Positions 14,648-22,652 of a stretch of 35,248 nt of DNA are shown in pieces. The notes under the pieces are model-generated. The model was not told the DNA's origin. It searched no databases and saw only the letters and a list, made by a program, of their open reading frames with translations. The position numbers were made by a program, and so were the translations under genes. How positions within the stretch are numbered: the stretch's first letter is position 1; each line of letters begins with the position of its first letter. Source of the stretch: a virus; the IMG/VR virus record IMGVR_UViG_3300027522_000014, positions 1 to 35,248 of that record; one strand, 5' to 3'.

Positions 14648-17029
14648 TTAGAGATAAACATATAGATCACTATTAGTAGTGTCTACAAATAACTGACCTC
14701 TATTGTTATCCTCACTGTTGCCATAAACCTCAGCTGCTATTCCAGGTTGAGAGGGGAGTGATGTGTCTTGGAAGACAGTAACTAACTTAAGATCTCCAGT
14801 TGCAGTTCCATAAGTTGATGCATCCGGATCAGCTCCACTAAGATCTATACTCCACATATCTGTGTTTGAATCCCAGAATAATGCTGTGCCATTTCCATTT
14901 GCAGCTCTTGAAACTACAATACCTGCTGAGGTGTCAACTGCGGCTCCTGAAGCTAATAATATAAATCTATCCTCAATTGAAAGATTGTCGACATTAATAG
15001 TTGTTGTTGTTCCATTAACTGTAAGATTACCAGTAACTGTAAGGGCACCTCCCACTGATGCATTACCAGTTGTAGTTACAGTAGCAAAAGTTGGATTATC
15101 CGTTGGTAGAAGGCCTACATCAAATGATGATGTCACTCCATTTATTGATGCTGTTACTCCTCCTTGATTATTACTTGAGAAAGCAGAAGATGATACTATA
15201 TTAACAGGAATGTTATCTAAAGCTGTATAGCTAGTAAGACCTCCACCGGAACCTCCATAACTTCCCGTGTGGAAGAATTTACCTGTAGTTGTATTATATA
15301 CTACTGTTTTAAAGGATGGTGAGTTATCTAGTGATAAACTTGCTATTAAATGGCCACTTGCACTTATATTCTTTGATGCTGATATATTACCAAACAATAC
15401 CAAACTATTTGTTAATCCTAAGTTATTAAAAGTTGGTGAATCACCAGTTAATAATCCTGCTGAGACACCATCACTTACTGTTACACTGTCTACTGTAAGG
15501 TCATATTCTCCTTGGGTACTTTCTACTAAGGCTATTGCTCCGGAGACGATAAGATCTGGAATATTATTTAAATCTGGATACTCAGTTACTCCTATAGTAT
15601 TAGAAGCAGTGCGGAATAATTGGCCTGTTTCAGGCTTATAAACTACAACCTGTGTTAAAGATTGAGTTGTTGGTATTTCGGCATATAAATGACCACTTGC
15701 AGAAATTTCAAGAGCATGTACATAACCAAATGAACCTGTTCCACTATTAGCCGTTACTGAGCCATTTGTTGTAGATATATTTCCGTTGTTACTACCCCCT
15801 AATGATAAATTTCCATCAGTTATTGTAAGGGCACTTCCTGTGATTCCTACTGAACCTGTAAATTGGTGTGCTGTACCTCCCCCTGCTGTGTCGTTAGCGG
15901 ATGGAATTCCTCCTTGACCAAATATATTACTTCCTGTAAATATTGCTGCTACATTTTCAATAAGGCTTAGACCTGTAAATGAAAATAAATTTCCACCAAT
16001 AGCTATGTCATTTTCTACTCGGAGATTGGATCCCGTAATATTTCCAGCTGCATGTATATTTGATGCTGAGATGTCTCCTTTAACAGTTAAACCTCCTCCA
16101 ATTATTGCATTATCAACAATGCCAATTTGAGTATCACCATTAACTGTTGTGTCTACTATAATTTCATTAGCAGTTCCAATAATTGAGGCTGTTATTGAGC
16201 CTGTTAGAGCTGCTACTGAATCATCAATAAGGGGTTGAATGTCTCTTTTTTCTAACCCATTAGCTCCCGACACAATTACATGTGCAGATGTTGTATTTAT
16301 TGGTAAAAGAGATGCTGTTATTCCTGTTGTGTGGATGGTTCCAGCTACTGTTAGTAAACTGTGAGCATTAACAGTATCAGTTCCAATTGCTACTTTATCA
16401 TTTCCTCCATCTGCAAATAATAAGTGGGTATCAGTATTACTTTCAACTATAAAATCAACATCAATGCCACCACTATTAATTAAAACTACGTTGGGGAAGT
16501 CTTCACTTTCTATCAATGTTACCATCTTTACACCACCGGCTTCAAGACTTATTTCATCATCTGATAAACCTATTCTTGTATTAGTATCACCTTGGTGGCT
16601 TAAAAATCCAGTTGTATCAGCAGCACTACCCAACTGCATATTTCTAAATTGTGGTTCATCAGACGTTTTTAAACCTTGTGGGGTTATAAGATCTATACTT
16701 GCTGTGTTATCAGAATCACTAACTTCAAATCCAAAACCATGATTTGATGCAGCATCAAATACCATTAAATCAACTCCTGTGCTAAACTCTACAGATGAAG
16801 AAAGAGAGATTGAGAGGGGAGTATTGCTTGCATTTATATTAAATGTTGGGTTAGTTCCAGATATATTACCTTGGTTCATTTGGGTGATTGCCCCATCAGT
16901 ACCAATTACTAGTATATTATCTTCATTATTGGTTGTAGGAACTAACGATGCCGTTATATTACCTGTTGCTAGGATGTTGTTTACCTCAATATTTGAGCCA
17001 GAGACTAGTACTTTTTTCCAACTTGCCAT
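14648..17029 (-). CDS. Large tail fibre protein, paralogue of the 936-aa fibre
   Basis: This 793-residue protein starts MASWKKVLVSGSNIEVNNIL, paralogous to the 936-aa fibre N-terminus. It contains ITGSNLRVENDIAIGGNLFS and GGGTAHQFTGSV segments also found in that fibre, plus ISASKNISASGHLIA shaft repeats. The C-terminal 170 residues (VTGNLTVNGTTTTINVDNLS, IEDRFILLASGAAVDTSAGI, LFWDSNTDMWSID) follow a pattern widespread in T4-like fibre proteins. It ends RGQLFVDTTNSDLYVYL, without the tip domains of the other two fibres. A class A motif lies 29 bases upstream and a strong terminator follows. It is probably a structural fibre segment or a second adhesin. Confidence 0.84.
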   Translation of the reverse strand: MASWKKVLVSGSNIEVNNILATGNITASLVPTTNNEDNILVIGTDGAITQMNQGNISGTNPTFNINASNTPLSISLSSSVEFSTGVDLMVFDAASNHGFGFEVSDSDNTASIDLITPQGLKTSDEPQFRNMQLGSAADTTGFLSHQGDTNTRIGLSDDEISLEAGGVKMVTLIESEDFPNVVLINSGGIDVDFIVESNTDTHLLFADGGNDKVAIGTDTVNAHSLLTVAGTIHTTGITASLLPINTTSAHVIVSGANGLEKRDIQPLIDDSVAALTGSITASIIGTANEIIVDTTVNGDTQIGIVDNAIIGGGLTVKGDISASNIHAAGNITGSNLRVENDIAIGGNLFSFTGLSLIENVAAIFTGSNIFGQGGIPSANDTAGGGTAHQFTGSVGITGSALTITDGNLSLGGSNNGNISTTNGSVTANSGTGSFGYVHALEISASGHLYAEIPTTQSLTQVVVYKPETGQLFRTASNTIGVTEYPDLNNIPDLIVSGAIALVESTQGEYDLTVDSVTVSDGVSAGLLTGDSPTFNNLGLTNSLVLFGNISASKNISASGHLIASLSLDNSPSFKTVVYNTTTGKFFHTGSYGGSGGGLTSYTALDNIPVNIVSSSAFSSNNQGGVTASINGVTSSFDVGLLPTDNPTFATVTTTGNASVGGALTVTGNLTVNGTTTTINVDNLSIEDRFILLASGAAVDTSAGIVVSRAANGNGTALFWDSNTDMWSIDLSGADPDASTYGTATGDLKLVTVFQDTSLPSQPGIAAEVYGNSEDNNRGQLFVDTTNSDLYVYL

Positions 17030-17058
17030 TTTATGTTATATTATATTATTGTGTTATT

Positions 17059-17066
17059 GATAAATA
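17059..17066 (-). promoter_or_regulatory. Class A-like motif before 793-aa fibre gene
   Basis: The minus strand reads CATATTTATCAATAACAC, one base different from the consensus, 29 bases before the fibre start. The intervening leader is A/T-rich without a Shine-Dalgarno sequence. Confidence 0.42.
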
Positions 17067-17085
17067 TGTAACTTATTATAAACCC

Positions 17086-18267
17086 CTATAGGATTGATTT
17101 AGCTGTGAATCTTGGGATTATAGCATTAATATTAGGGGCACCTACTACATATACCTCAGTGGTTCCTGGGGTGTTATAAAATCCATATGAAGCTGTTGTT
17201 TTTAAATCAGCATCACCATGAAGGGGTGAACTTAATGGATTTGAAGTAGATAAACTACCAGTATATGATCCTGAGGGGGATGTTGTTCCCGTATGGTAAA
17301 AGAGGGTTTTAAATATCCCTGAACCTGTAGCTGTGTGTCTGCTTAGGGGATCATATTGGAAGGATCCACTACTTACACCAAACCTTTCATGGCTCTTATC
17401 ATATACTATAATTTCTCTACTCTGCGCAAAGGAATAAAGGCTACCTGAATCTGCGTCTCCTGCCATTTTCATTTTCAACGCATATGAGGCATAAATACCT
17501 TGAGAGCCATTCGAATTATTAATATTAGTTACAAATCCTCTACCTATAATAGTTCCAGATACTGGTGATGAAAAAGTGTTATTAGTACTAGTAAATGAAG
17601 CAGTGTTACTACTACTATGATGGCAGTTGATTAAGGAAGAGGTAAAAAATACACTTTGAGTTACTTCGTTTATCGGAAAGCCTACTTGGAAAATAGTATG
17701 TGTTGAAAACGTTGAGTTATTTTCAATAAGAAAGTCAACTCCACTACCCTCATCTATACCCGAATATGATTGAGTAACACCATTAGCTGTTCTAAGTTCG
17801 TAAGAGGCAGTTACTGGGCCTACAAATGAAGATCTTGGGTTAAGGTGATTTTGCTTAGAGAGAGGTGAAGTATAATTTTCTTCAACCATCTGTGTAAATA
17901 TTTTATCACCATCTATGTTACTAAATTTAGTAGCAAAGGAAGAGCTTATAGAAAGGTAAGCAGATTCACCAAAAGTTTTTTTAATATGTGAATCTGTGCC
18001 AATTAACATATCTTGAAAATTAGATTTTTTAAAGGGAACATAAACAGTTCCATCATCTATTCTAATAATCTGATCTGCTTCAACTTTATTTATATCAAAA
18101 AGAGTTGATTGATCTCCCTGTTTTAATCTAAAGGGGATATCTTTAACTCCTACAAATCGAGCAACTTTACCATTAATTAAGCCTGTGGCTGCTACAGAAG
18201 CAGAAAGTGCTGCGTGACCCTCAAATGCAAATTCTTTATTTGAAAGCTTATCTTTAATCCTTCCCAT
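17086..18267 (-). CDS. Ser/Thr-rich structural protein at head of fibre cassette, unknown function
   Basis: I do not recognise this 393-residue protein. The first 120 residues are mixed alpha/beta with several charged segments (MGRIKDKLSNKEFAFEGHAA, GKVARFVGVKDIPFRL, VYVPFKKSNFQDML). The rest is Ser, Thr, Asn and Gly rich with aromatic residues, like fibre or decoration proteins (SGSYTGSLSTSNPLSS, ASYGFYNTPGTTEVYVVG). It has no signal peptide and no ITASGNIS units. Its start overlaps the 82-aa gene by 14 bases, linking it to the neck operon, while the fibres follow downstream. In T4 this region, between neck and fibres, holds whisker and collar genes, so a collar or fibre-anchor role is plausible but unproven. 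Confidence 0.75.
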   Translation of the reverse strand: MGRIKDKLSNKEFAFEGHAALSASVAATGLINGKVARFVGVKDIPFRLKQGDQSTLFDINKVEADQIIRIDDGTVYVPFKKSNFQDMLIGTDSHIKKTFGESAYLSISSSFATKFSNIDGDKIFTQMVEENYTSPLSKQNHLNPRSSFVGPVTASYELRTANGVTQSYSGIDEGSGVDFLIENNSTFSTHTIFQVGFPINEVTQSVFFTSSLINCHHSSSNTASFTSTNNTFSSPVSGTIIGRGFVTNINNSNGSQGIYASYALKMKMAGDADSGSLYSFAQSREIIVYDKSHERFGVSSGSFQYDPLSRHTATGSGIFKTLFYHTGTTSPSGSYTGSLSTSNPLSSPLHGDADLKTTASYGFYNTPGTTEVYVVGAPNINAIIPRFTAKSIL

Positions 18268-18502
18268 CTTCTTCTTTTATATATTCTTTTATTTGGTTTT
18301 GTAGTTTTAAAGCTACATTATATACTATTTGAATGTCTTTTCCACTAAAATCTGATTTAGCTATTAACGTTAATAAATATCGAGCTTCTTCTAGTTCAAG
18401 ACTAAAATTGTTTTTTTTTATTTTAGTTTGGGATGATTTTTTAGTTAGTAATGTTGTATTTTTACCTTGTAATTTTTCTTTTAATTCTTTAAATGATGCC
18501 AT
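18254..18502 (-). CDS. Small helical protein with FSLELEEARYLL motif
   Basis: This is an 82-residue protein. The basic N-terminus (MASFKELKEKLQGKNTTLLT) is followed by an acidic amphipathic helical domain from residue 33 (SLELEEARYLLTLIAKSDFS, then GKDIQIVYNVALKLQNQI) and an acidic tail. This LxxEExxxLLxxIxxSxFxG pattern recurs in small phage proteins, including ones beside structural genes, but no function is known to me. It overlaps the 393-aa gene by 14 bases and has a class B motif 12 bases upstream. Confidence 0.72.
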   Translation of the reverse strand: MASFKELKEKLQGKNTTLLTKKSSQTKIKKNNFSLELEEARYLLTLIAKSDFSGKDIQIVYNVALKLQNQIKEYIKEEDGKD

Positions 18503-18514
18503 ACCTTTATTTTC

Positions 18515-18525
18515 GTATACATATA
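18515..18525 (-). promoter_or_regulatory. Class B-like motif (TATATGTATAC)
   Basis: The minus strand reads TATATGTATACGAAAA, 12 bases before the 82-aa gene. No terminator hairpin separates it from the preceding gene. Confidence 0.35.
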
Positions 18526-18529
18526 TTAA

Positions 18530-19783
18530 TTATATCCCTAAATAAAATTCTCCAGCTAGATATATTAAACCCCCCTCTCTAGCGGGGGGTTCAGAACCTT
18601 GTTCGCCTAATAAAAAAATTCTATTATCATCAACCGCTATTGCTCTAGTTCCACTTTTTAATACATCAAAAATAATAGCGTGGGTATTATCACCATCATT
18701 TACTAAAAAGGAACTTTCAACTACTACCTTTTTATTTGGAAAGGATGTAATAGAATCAGCTGTAATAATCCAATCATCATCATCATTAACAGCTGTATTA
18801 ATAGTAGTGTTATTAACACTAGTGTTAATAGTACTTCCTCCACCTCCACTTCCACCTCCTCCAGTAGGGGCTCCAAGGGATCTAGCTCTAGTACTAGGTT
18901 CTTCGATTACAGTAGTTGACTGATTTAAGACTATTTGGGCTTTGCTAAAATATCTAGTATTTTGTTCTTTAATTTTTTTCTGAATATTATCAGGGACGAC
19001 ATATCCTTGTAGTTTTAAAGTAAAATTAGCTCTTACTATTCTACCATCGTCATTACTTAATTCATTAATATTATTAAATGAATCAATACTTGCCATAAAC
19101 TTAAACCTTTCTGGGTCACCCCAATAAGAATCTGATGAATAATTTACGGCTTCAATAATTTTATTAAGTTGGGATATATAATCTGTCCAGATTATACCAC
19201 TATATGTTAAATTAACATAATCTGGAATAACTACTGCGTTGTATTCTTTTTGAGGTATTCTATTATTTATAATAGAAAATCTATCATATGAATTTTTTTG
19301 AGTGTATTTTTCTTGTTGAGTAATGTATAATTGAGGGTTATTAGCGTCTAATTTATTACCTAAATCTCTTCTTTTTTCAATACTTTCTCTTTTAAGCATA
19401 ACAAGAGGAGTTTGAACTTTACCTCCTTTATCTCTATAAAATCCATCTTTTTGAGCTAATTTCCACCTTTCACCTGAACCATAAATTACGGGAACATCTA
19501 TAAGATCACCATTTGATAAAACTGAAGGTTTTATAACATTTTCAAAATAATAAAAAATTGCTTCATCTATATCCTGAAGTCCTAAATGAAACCCTGTGTT
19601 AGCTTTAGAGTCGTTTTTACTATTAATATTGCCCCTATTTTTATTTGGTCTAATATCTGGTCCTAAAACCGTAGCGGGAACGTTAGGGTCTCCTCCTTGA
19701 TCAATAGAGCTATCTACTATAGCTTGTTGAGACAATTCATATTGCCTTGCTGTCTTTGGTTTTTTGGATATTCTTTTAGCCAT
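18530..19783 (-). CDS. Putative tail-completion/neck protein (gp15-like) with linker and extra C-terminal domain
   Basis: This is a 417-residue protein. Residues 60-300 form a conserved-looking core (GLQDIDEAIFYYFENVIKPS, VIYGSGERWKLAQKDGFYRD, YTQKNSYDRFSIINNRIPQK, VIPDYVNLTYSGIIWTDYI, YWGDPERFKFMASID, LKLQGYVVPDNIQKK) that I recall next to neck genes in marine T4-like phages. By order it corresponds to the tail sheath stabiliser/completion protein gp15. A GGGGSGGGGS linker at residues 308-317 leads to a separate domain of about 85 residues rich in beta signatures and ending LIYLAGEFYLGI. Its start overlaps the gp14-like stop (TAATG), which indicates coupling. The structural role is likely; gp15 identity is tentative. 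Confidence 0.6.
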   Translation of the reverse strand: MAKRISKKPKTARQYELSQQAIVDSSIDQGGDPNVPATVLGPDIRPNKNRGNINSKNDSKANTGFHLGLQDIDEAIFYYFENVIKPSVLSNGDLIDVPVIYGSGERWKLAQKDGFYRDKGGKVQTPLVMLKRESIEKRRDLGNKLDANNPQLYITQQEKYTQKNSYDRFSIINNRIPQKEYNAVVIPDYVNLTYSGIIWTDYISQLNKIIEAVNYSSDSYWGDPERFKFMASIDSFNNINELSNDDGRIVRANFTLKLQGYVVPDNIQKKIKEQNTRYFSKAQIVLNQSTTVIEEPSTRARSLGAPTGGGGSGGGGSTINTSVNNTTINTAVNDDDDWIITADSITSFPNKKVVVESSFLVNDGDNTHAIIFDVLKSGTRAIAVDDNRIFLLGEQGSEPPAREGGLIYLAGEFYLGI

Positions 19784-20340
19784 TAACTGTATAATTGAGT
19801 GCGGGGGTTAGGAGGTGATTTTTCTACTTTAGTAGTTGTTGGATAAATACCTGATCTAAAAGGAATTGTTTTTAGTTGTTCAACTCTTGATTTACTACCT
19901 TTACAAATTATAGAAAGAGATACACCAAAACCATCTGTGTCTTCATTCATTGAATGGTCCGGATTTTTTCCCGCAAAAAATTGATTTTCTATAATACTAT
20001 TAAATTCAAAAAAATCGTTATTATATAATACTATATCACCTATTTCGGGTACTAAACTTTTTTCTATTAAATTTGCTTTTAAAAATGCAAAAGTATGTTG
20101 TTGAGTAGAATCAGGACCGAAATCAGTTTCACTCCACGATTGGTCATCTCTAGTAACTAAGCAAGGAAATAGAAGAGGTTCATAATAAACTTTATTTTCA
20201 GCTTCACCATATACATTAGTAACAGTATCTTGGAGAACAAATTTGTAAAATCCAACTTCTTGCTGAATGATGTCATTAATTAACTCTTTATTCATTGTTT
20301 TAAATAAAGATATATCTCGAGCTCCTCCAAATAATGGCAT
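19783..20340 (-). CDS. Neck protein, gp14-like
   Basis: This 185-residue protein probably closes the head-tail junction. Its features are MNKELINDIIQQEVGFYKFV, YGEAENKVYYEPLLFPCLVT, a GDIVLYNNDFFEFNSIIENQF segment split by short loops, and a C-terminal segment with GVSLSIICKGSKSRVEQL. This matches the pattern of short gp14-type head completion proteins in marine T4-like phages, and is shorter than T4 gp14 (256). The gene is coupled by TAATG overlaps both to the 118-aa gene upstream and to the 417-aa gene downstream. Position after the gp13-like gene supports the call; sequence similarity is from memory. Confidence 0.62.
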   Translation of the reverse strand: MPLFGGARDISLFKTMNKELINDIIQQEVGFYKFVLQDTVTNVYGEAENKVYYEPLLFPCLVTRDDQSWSETDFGPDSTQQHTFAFLKANLIEKSLVPEIGDIVLYNNDFFEFNSIIENQFFAGKNPDHSMNEDTDGFGVSLSIICKGSKSRVEQLKTIPFRSGIYPTTTKVEKSPPNPRTQLYS

Positions 20341-20696
20341 TATACTTTAGTTAAGGTTTCTGAGTTAAACGTTAAATGACGTAAACCTTTAACCCTATTT
20401 CCAGGATCTCCTTTATTACTACTTAACATAGTAGTTTTTAAAAATTTTAAATCTTGTTGGGGGTTATCCCCTGCTACAAATTTCATAGTTGCAGTACGTA
20501 CTTCTTTACCATCTGATCTTAGGCGATTTTTAGCCTCTAAATCATCACTAGTATTAACATTAACAATTGTAATTTTTCTAGTAGCTCTTATGCTATCTAA
20601 TACGTCTGTAAAGCTAGAACCTTTATCAGATACTATTGTTATACTTACAGAGTAGATATTAAGTGCTTCATTTAATATGTCTTTTAATTTAATCAT
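20340..20696 (-). CDS. Small basic protein inside neck operon, unknown function
   Basis: This 118-residue protein begins MIKLKDILNEALNIYSVSIT. A short helix is followed by a compact alpha/beta fold with strands (VSITIVSDKG, RKITIVNVN) and a helix (SFTDVLDSIRA), like an ACT- or ferredoxin-like domain of the type seen in several small phage proteins. The C-terminus is basic (GDPGNRVKGLRHLTFN). It is inserted between the gp13-like and gp14-like genes, with one-base TAATG couplings on both sides, so it is made together with neck proteins. T4 has no gene at this spot. Its role is unknown. Confidence 0.72.
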   Translation of the reverse strand: MIKLKDILNEALNIYSVSITIVSDKGSSFTDVLDSIRATRKITIVNVNTSDDLEAKNRLRSDGKEVRTATMKFVAGDNPQQDLKFLKTTMLSSNKGDPGNRVKGLRHLTFNSETLTKV

Positions 20697-21850
20697 TAGT
20701 AAACATAAATTGGGTAGGGAACTTTATTAAAGGTATCTTGGGCATTTTGAGCCTCACTTGCTTGTCTTTCCATATATTTTGATCTTGAAGATTCTTCAAG
20801 CATTGTCTTTAATTCATCAATTAACGAAGTTTTTTCGGTTGCTGCTTCACTTCTTAATTCTGTTGCATTTGTAGTAATTTCTGCTCCCGGAATAGGGACT
20901 GAGGAATATTTGCCTCTTATACTAGCTAACATTTCTTTAGAAACTGCTAATGTATATCTAAAAATCCATTGTCTAGAGGGGGAATTAATAGTATTATATG
21001 TTATATTAGTATAAGGAACATTAGATACATTAGTAACTAAATTAGTAGCAGTAGTTCTGATAGGGCTGTTTCTATCTGTTTTAACTACATAATCAAAATA
21101 CAAGTTTTCGTTTCGGTTAGGTGTTGGAAATACTTTTAAGGTATCGTTACCTATTAATTCAAATGAATATGCGGATTTTCTAATAGTATCGTTAAATTCA
21201 ATTGCTTGAACTTTTAAAGCATCATAATATGTAGGCATTAACATAAAATTTACACCAGGTGAGTAGTTACCAAACCCAAATGACTCCATTAATGATTGAA
21301 TACCTGTACCTGTACCCGCATAAGGGTCAAAATATCGTACAATAGCTGCAGGGGCATAATGGTAAACTCTTTTAATTTCTATTGGGTTTCCCTCTTCCTT
21401 AATATTAGTCCATAAATTTGTTAAAGAGTATCTTTGTTGTCCCGGAATTATATCTATACTTCCTGTTTTGTAAGTAATATTACCTCCTGACCCCGCTTCT
21501 GTACCATACTGTTCAGCAATAGCAATTATATTGCCCATATTGGGTTGAACATATTGGTTATTTAAATTACTCCCTGTGATAGAACCTTCTAATATACCTA
21601 TATTTTCAATAATTTTATATTGATAAACATATTGAGCATATGTAGTTACAGCTTCTTCAAAAGCAGTAAAGAAATTTACAGCTTGTAATTCTATATCTAC
21701 TATTGGGTATCCTAATCTTTGAGCGCACCAAGTAGCTACTTTATCCGCTGAAGAAGTAAAAGCTGTGTCTGTATCATAAAAACCAAAAGGAGTTGGGTTT
21801 TCTGTATCAGCAAAAGAAGCAGATCCAGGCCAAATAGAAATTGATGCCAT
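20696..21850 (-). CDS. Neck protein, gp13-like
   Basis: This 384-residue protein has a conserved N-terminal pattern typical of gp13-type neck proteins: DKVATWCAQRLGYPIVDIEL followed by NFFTAFEEAVTTYAQYVYQY. It then has a beta-rich middle (SIDIIPGQQRYSLTNLW, IEIKRVYHYAPAAIVRYFD) and a region DTLKVFPTPNRNENLYFDYVV. The C-terminus is helical and charged (LIDELKTMLEESSRSKYMER). It is somewhat longer than T4 gp13 (309). It heads a translationally coupled run of four genes and has a class A motif 15 bases upstream. The role is completion of the head neck before tail joining. Family assignment is fairly confident. Confidence 0.72.
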   Translation of the reverse strand: MASISIWPGSASFADTENPTPFGFYDTDTAFTSSADKVATWCAQRLGYPIVDIELQAVNFFTAFEEAVTTYAQYVYQYKIIENIGILEGSITGSNLNNQYVQPNMGNIIAIAEQYGTEAGSGGNITYKTGSIDIIPGQQRYSLTNLWTNIKEEGNPIEIKRVYHYAPAAIVRYFDPYAGTGTGIQSLMESFGFGNYSPGVNFMLMPTYYDALKVQAIEFNDTIRKSAYSFELIGNDTLKVFPTPNRNENLYFDYVVKTDRNSPIRTTATNLVTNVSNVPYTNITYNTINSPSRQWIFRYTLAVSKEMLASIRGKYSSVPIPGAEITTNATELRSEAATEKTSLIDELKTMLEESSRSKYMERQASEAQNAQDTFNKVPYPIYVY

Positions 21851-21865
21851 AATTTAATGTTTGAT

Positions 21866-21873
21866 TATAAATA
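21866..21873 (-). promoter_or_regulatory. Class A motif before neck operon
   Basis: The minus strand reads TATATTTATAATCAAACA, 15 bases before the gp13-like start, at the head of four coupled neck genes. Confidence 0.5.
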
Positions 21874-21887
21874 TAAAAAAAAAGTAA

Positions 21888-22553
21888 TTACTGATAACCA
21901 TTTAAAAGTTCTAATAGATCCTCTATAGCTGCGTGTCGATGTGAATCTGTTAGTACTGTTTTAAAAACGTATTTAGAATTAGTTAATTTAGCCATATCAT
22001 GATAAGCTGAGTGTTGTTTATCCCTTAAATCTATTTGATATGAATCACCACAAAATATCATTTTTGAATCTTTGCCTAATCTTCCAATACACATTGCTAA
22101 TTGAGATTTAGATAAGTTTTGATATTCATCTACAATAACTACAGCATTATCAAAAGTTCTGCCCCTAAAATGGGCTAATGATACTAGTTCAATTTTTTCT
22201 TCCTTTTCTAATTTTTCTAATATTTGGGGTTTATTATAAACTTTTCGCATATTAGATCGAATAGGGACTAACCAGGGTTCCATTTTTTCACGTTCAGATC
22301 CAGGTAAAAACCCATTATCTTCCGTTGATATAGTAGGTCTTGTTATAATAATTTTATTAAACCTGCGTTTAAAAAATTGATCTAAAGCAATTTGAACTGC
22401 TAATAAGGTTTTACCTGATCCTGCTTTTCCTACAACAAAGTTATATGGATGGTTTAAAATTTCAGTTTTTGCAATTTTTTGTTCTTCTGATAGAGTTACT
22501 GAGAACCTAATATTACCCTTAGGGGGGGATTTTTCAATATTTTGTTTAGCCAT
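21888..22553 (-). CDS. phoH: PhoH-like P-loop ATPase
   Basis: This 221-residue ATPase of the PhoH family has a Walker A GKAGSGKT at residues 42-49, then TRPTISTEDNGFLPGSEREK (residues 71-90, a PhoH signature), a Walker B VVIVDEYQNL around 138-147, and a sensor segment GRLGKDSKMIFCGDSYQIDL. It is shorter than bacterial PhoH (about 350) and corresponds to the bare ATPase domain common in marine phages. Bacterial PhoH proteins are linked to RNA metabolism; the phage function is unsettled. It sits between the capsid and neck genes, behind the capsid terminator and a class B motif, so it may be expressed as a separate unit. Confidence 0.92.
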   Translation of the reverse strand: MAKQNIEKSPPKGNIRFSVTLSEEQKIAKTEILNHPYNFVVGKAGSGKTLLAVQIALDQFFKRRFNKIIITRPTISTEDNGFLPGSEREKMEPWLVPIRSNMRKVYNKPQILEKLEKEEKIELVSLAHFRGRTFDNAVVIVDEYQNLSKSQLAMCIGRLGKDSKMIFCGDSYQIDLRDKQHSAYHDMAKLTNSKYVFKTVLTDSHRHAAIEDLLELLNGYQ

Positions 22554-22581
22554 TATGAATGGGTTAAGAAACGTTTGTTAC

Positions 22582-22595
22582 CCATACATATAAAA
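22582..22595 (-). promoter_or_regulatory. Class B-like motif (TTTTATATGTATGG)
   Basis: The minus strand reads TTTTATATGTATGGGTAACA, directly after the capsid terminator and 28 bases before phoH. It is a weaker match, with one TATGTAT core. Confidence 0.35.
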
Positions 22596-22620
22596 AAAAG
22601 GGCCGCTTTCGCGACCCTTT
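22592..22620 (-). terminator. Rho-independent terminator after major capsid gene
   Basis: The coding strand reads AAGGGTCGC-GAAA-GCGGCCCTT, a GC-rich stem with one wobble and a GNRA-type tetraloop, followed by eight T. It lies about 35 bases after the capsid stop codon. Confidence 0.88.
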
Positions 22621-22652
22621 CTAAAATAGAATTATATATTAATCCCTATAAC

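Larger units (their letters stand above)
7917..16080 (-). repeat. Dispersed ITASGNIS(S/A)SG-coding repeats across four fibre genes
   Basis: A DNA unit coding for about 12 residues (plus-strand form like CCACTTGCACTTATATTACC followed by TGATGCTGTTAT) recurs with small changes. Copies are near 7925, 8320, 8562, 8720, 8957, 9547, 9917, 11937, 12470, 13248, 13435, 13800, 15352 and 15700. A second shared segment codes for GGGTAHQFTGSV in both the 936-aa and 793-aa genes (near 13640 and 15860), and an LSALTV unit is repeated near 7770 and 8230. The copies are similar enough to permit recombination between fibre genes. Confidence 0.8.
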
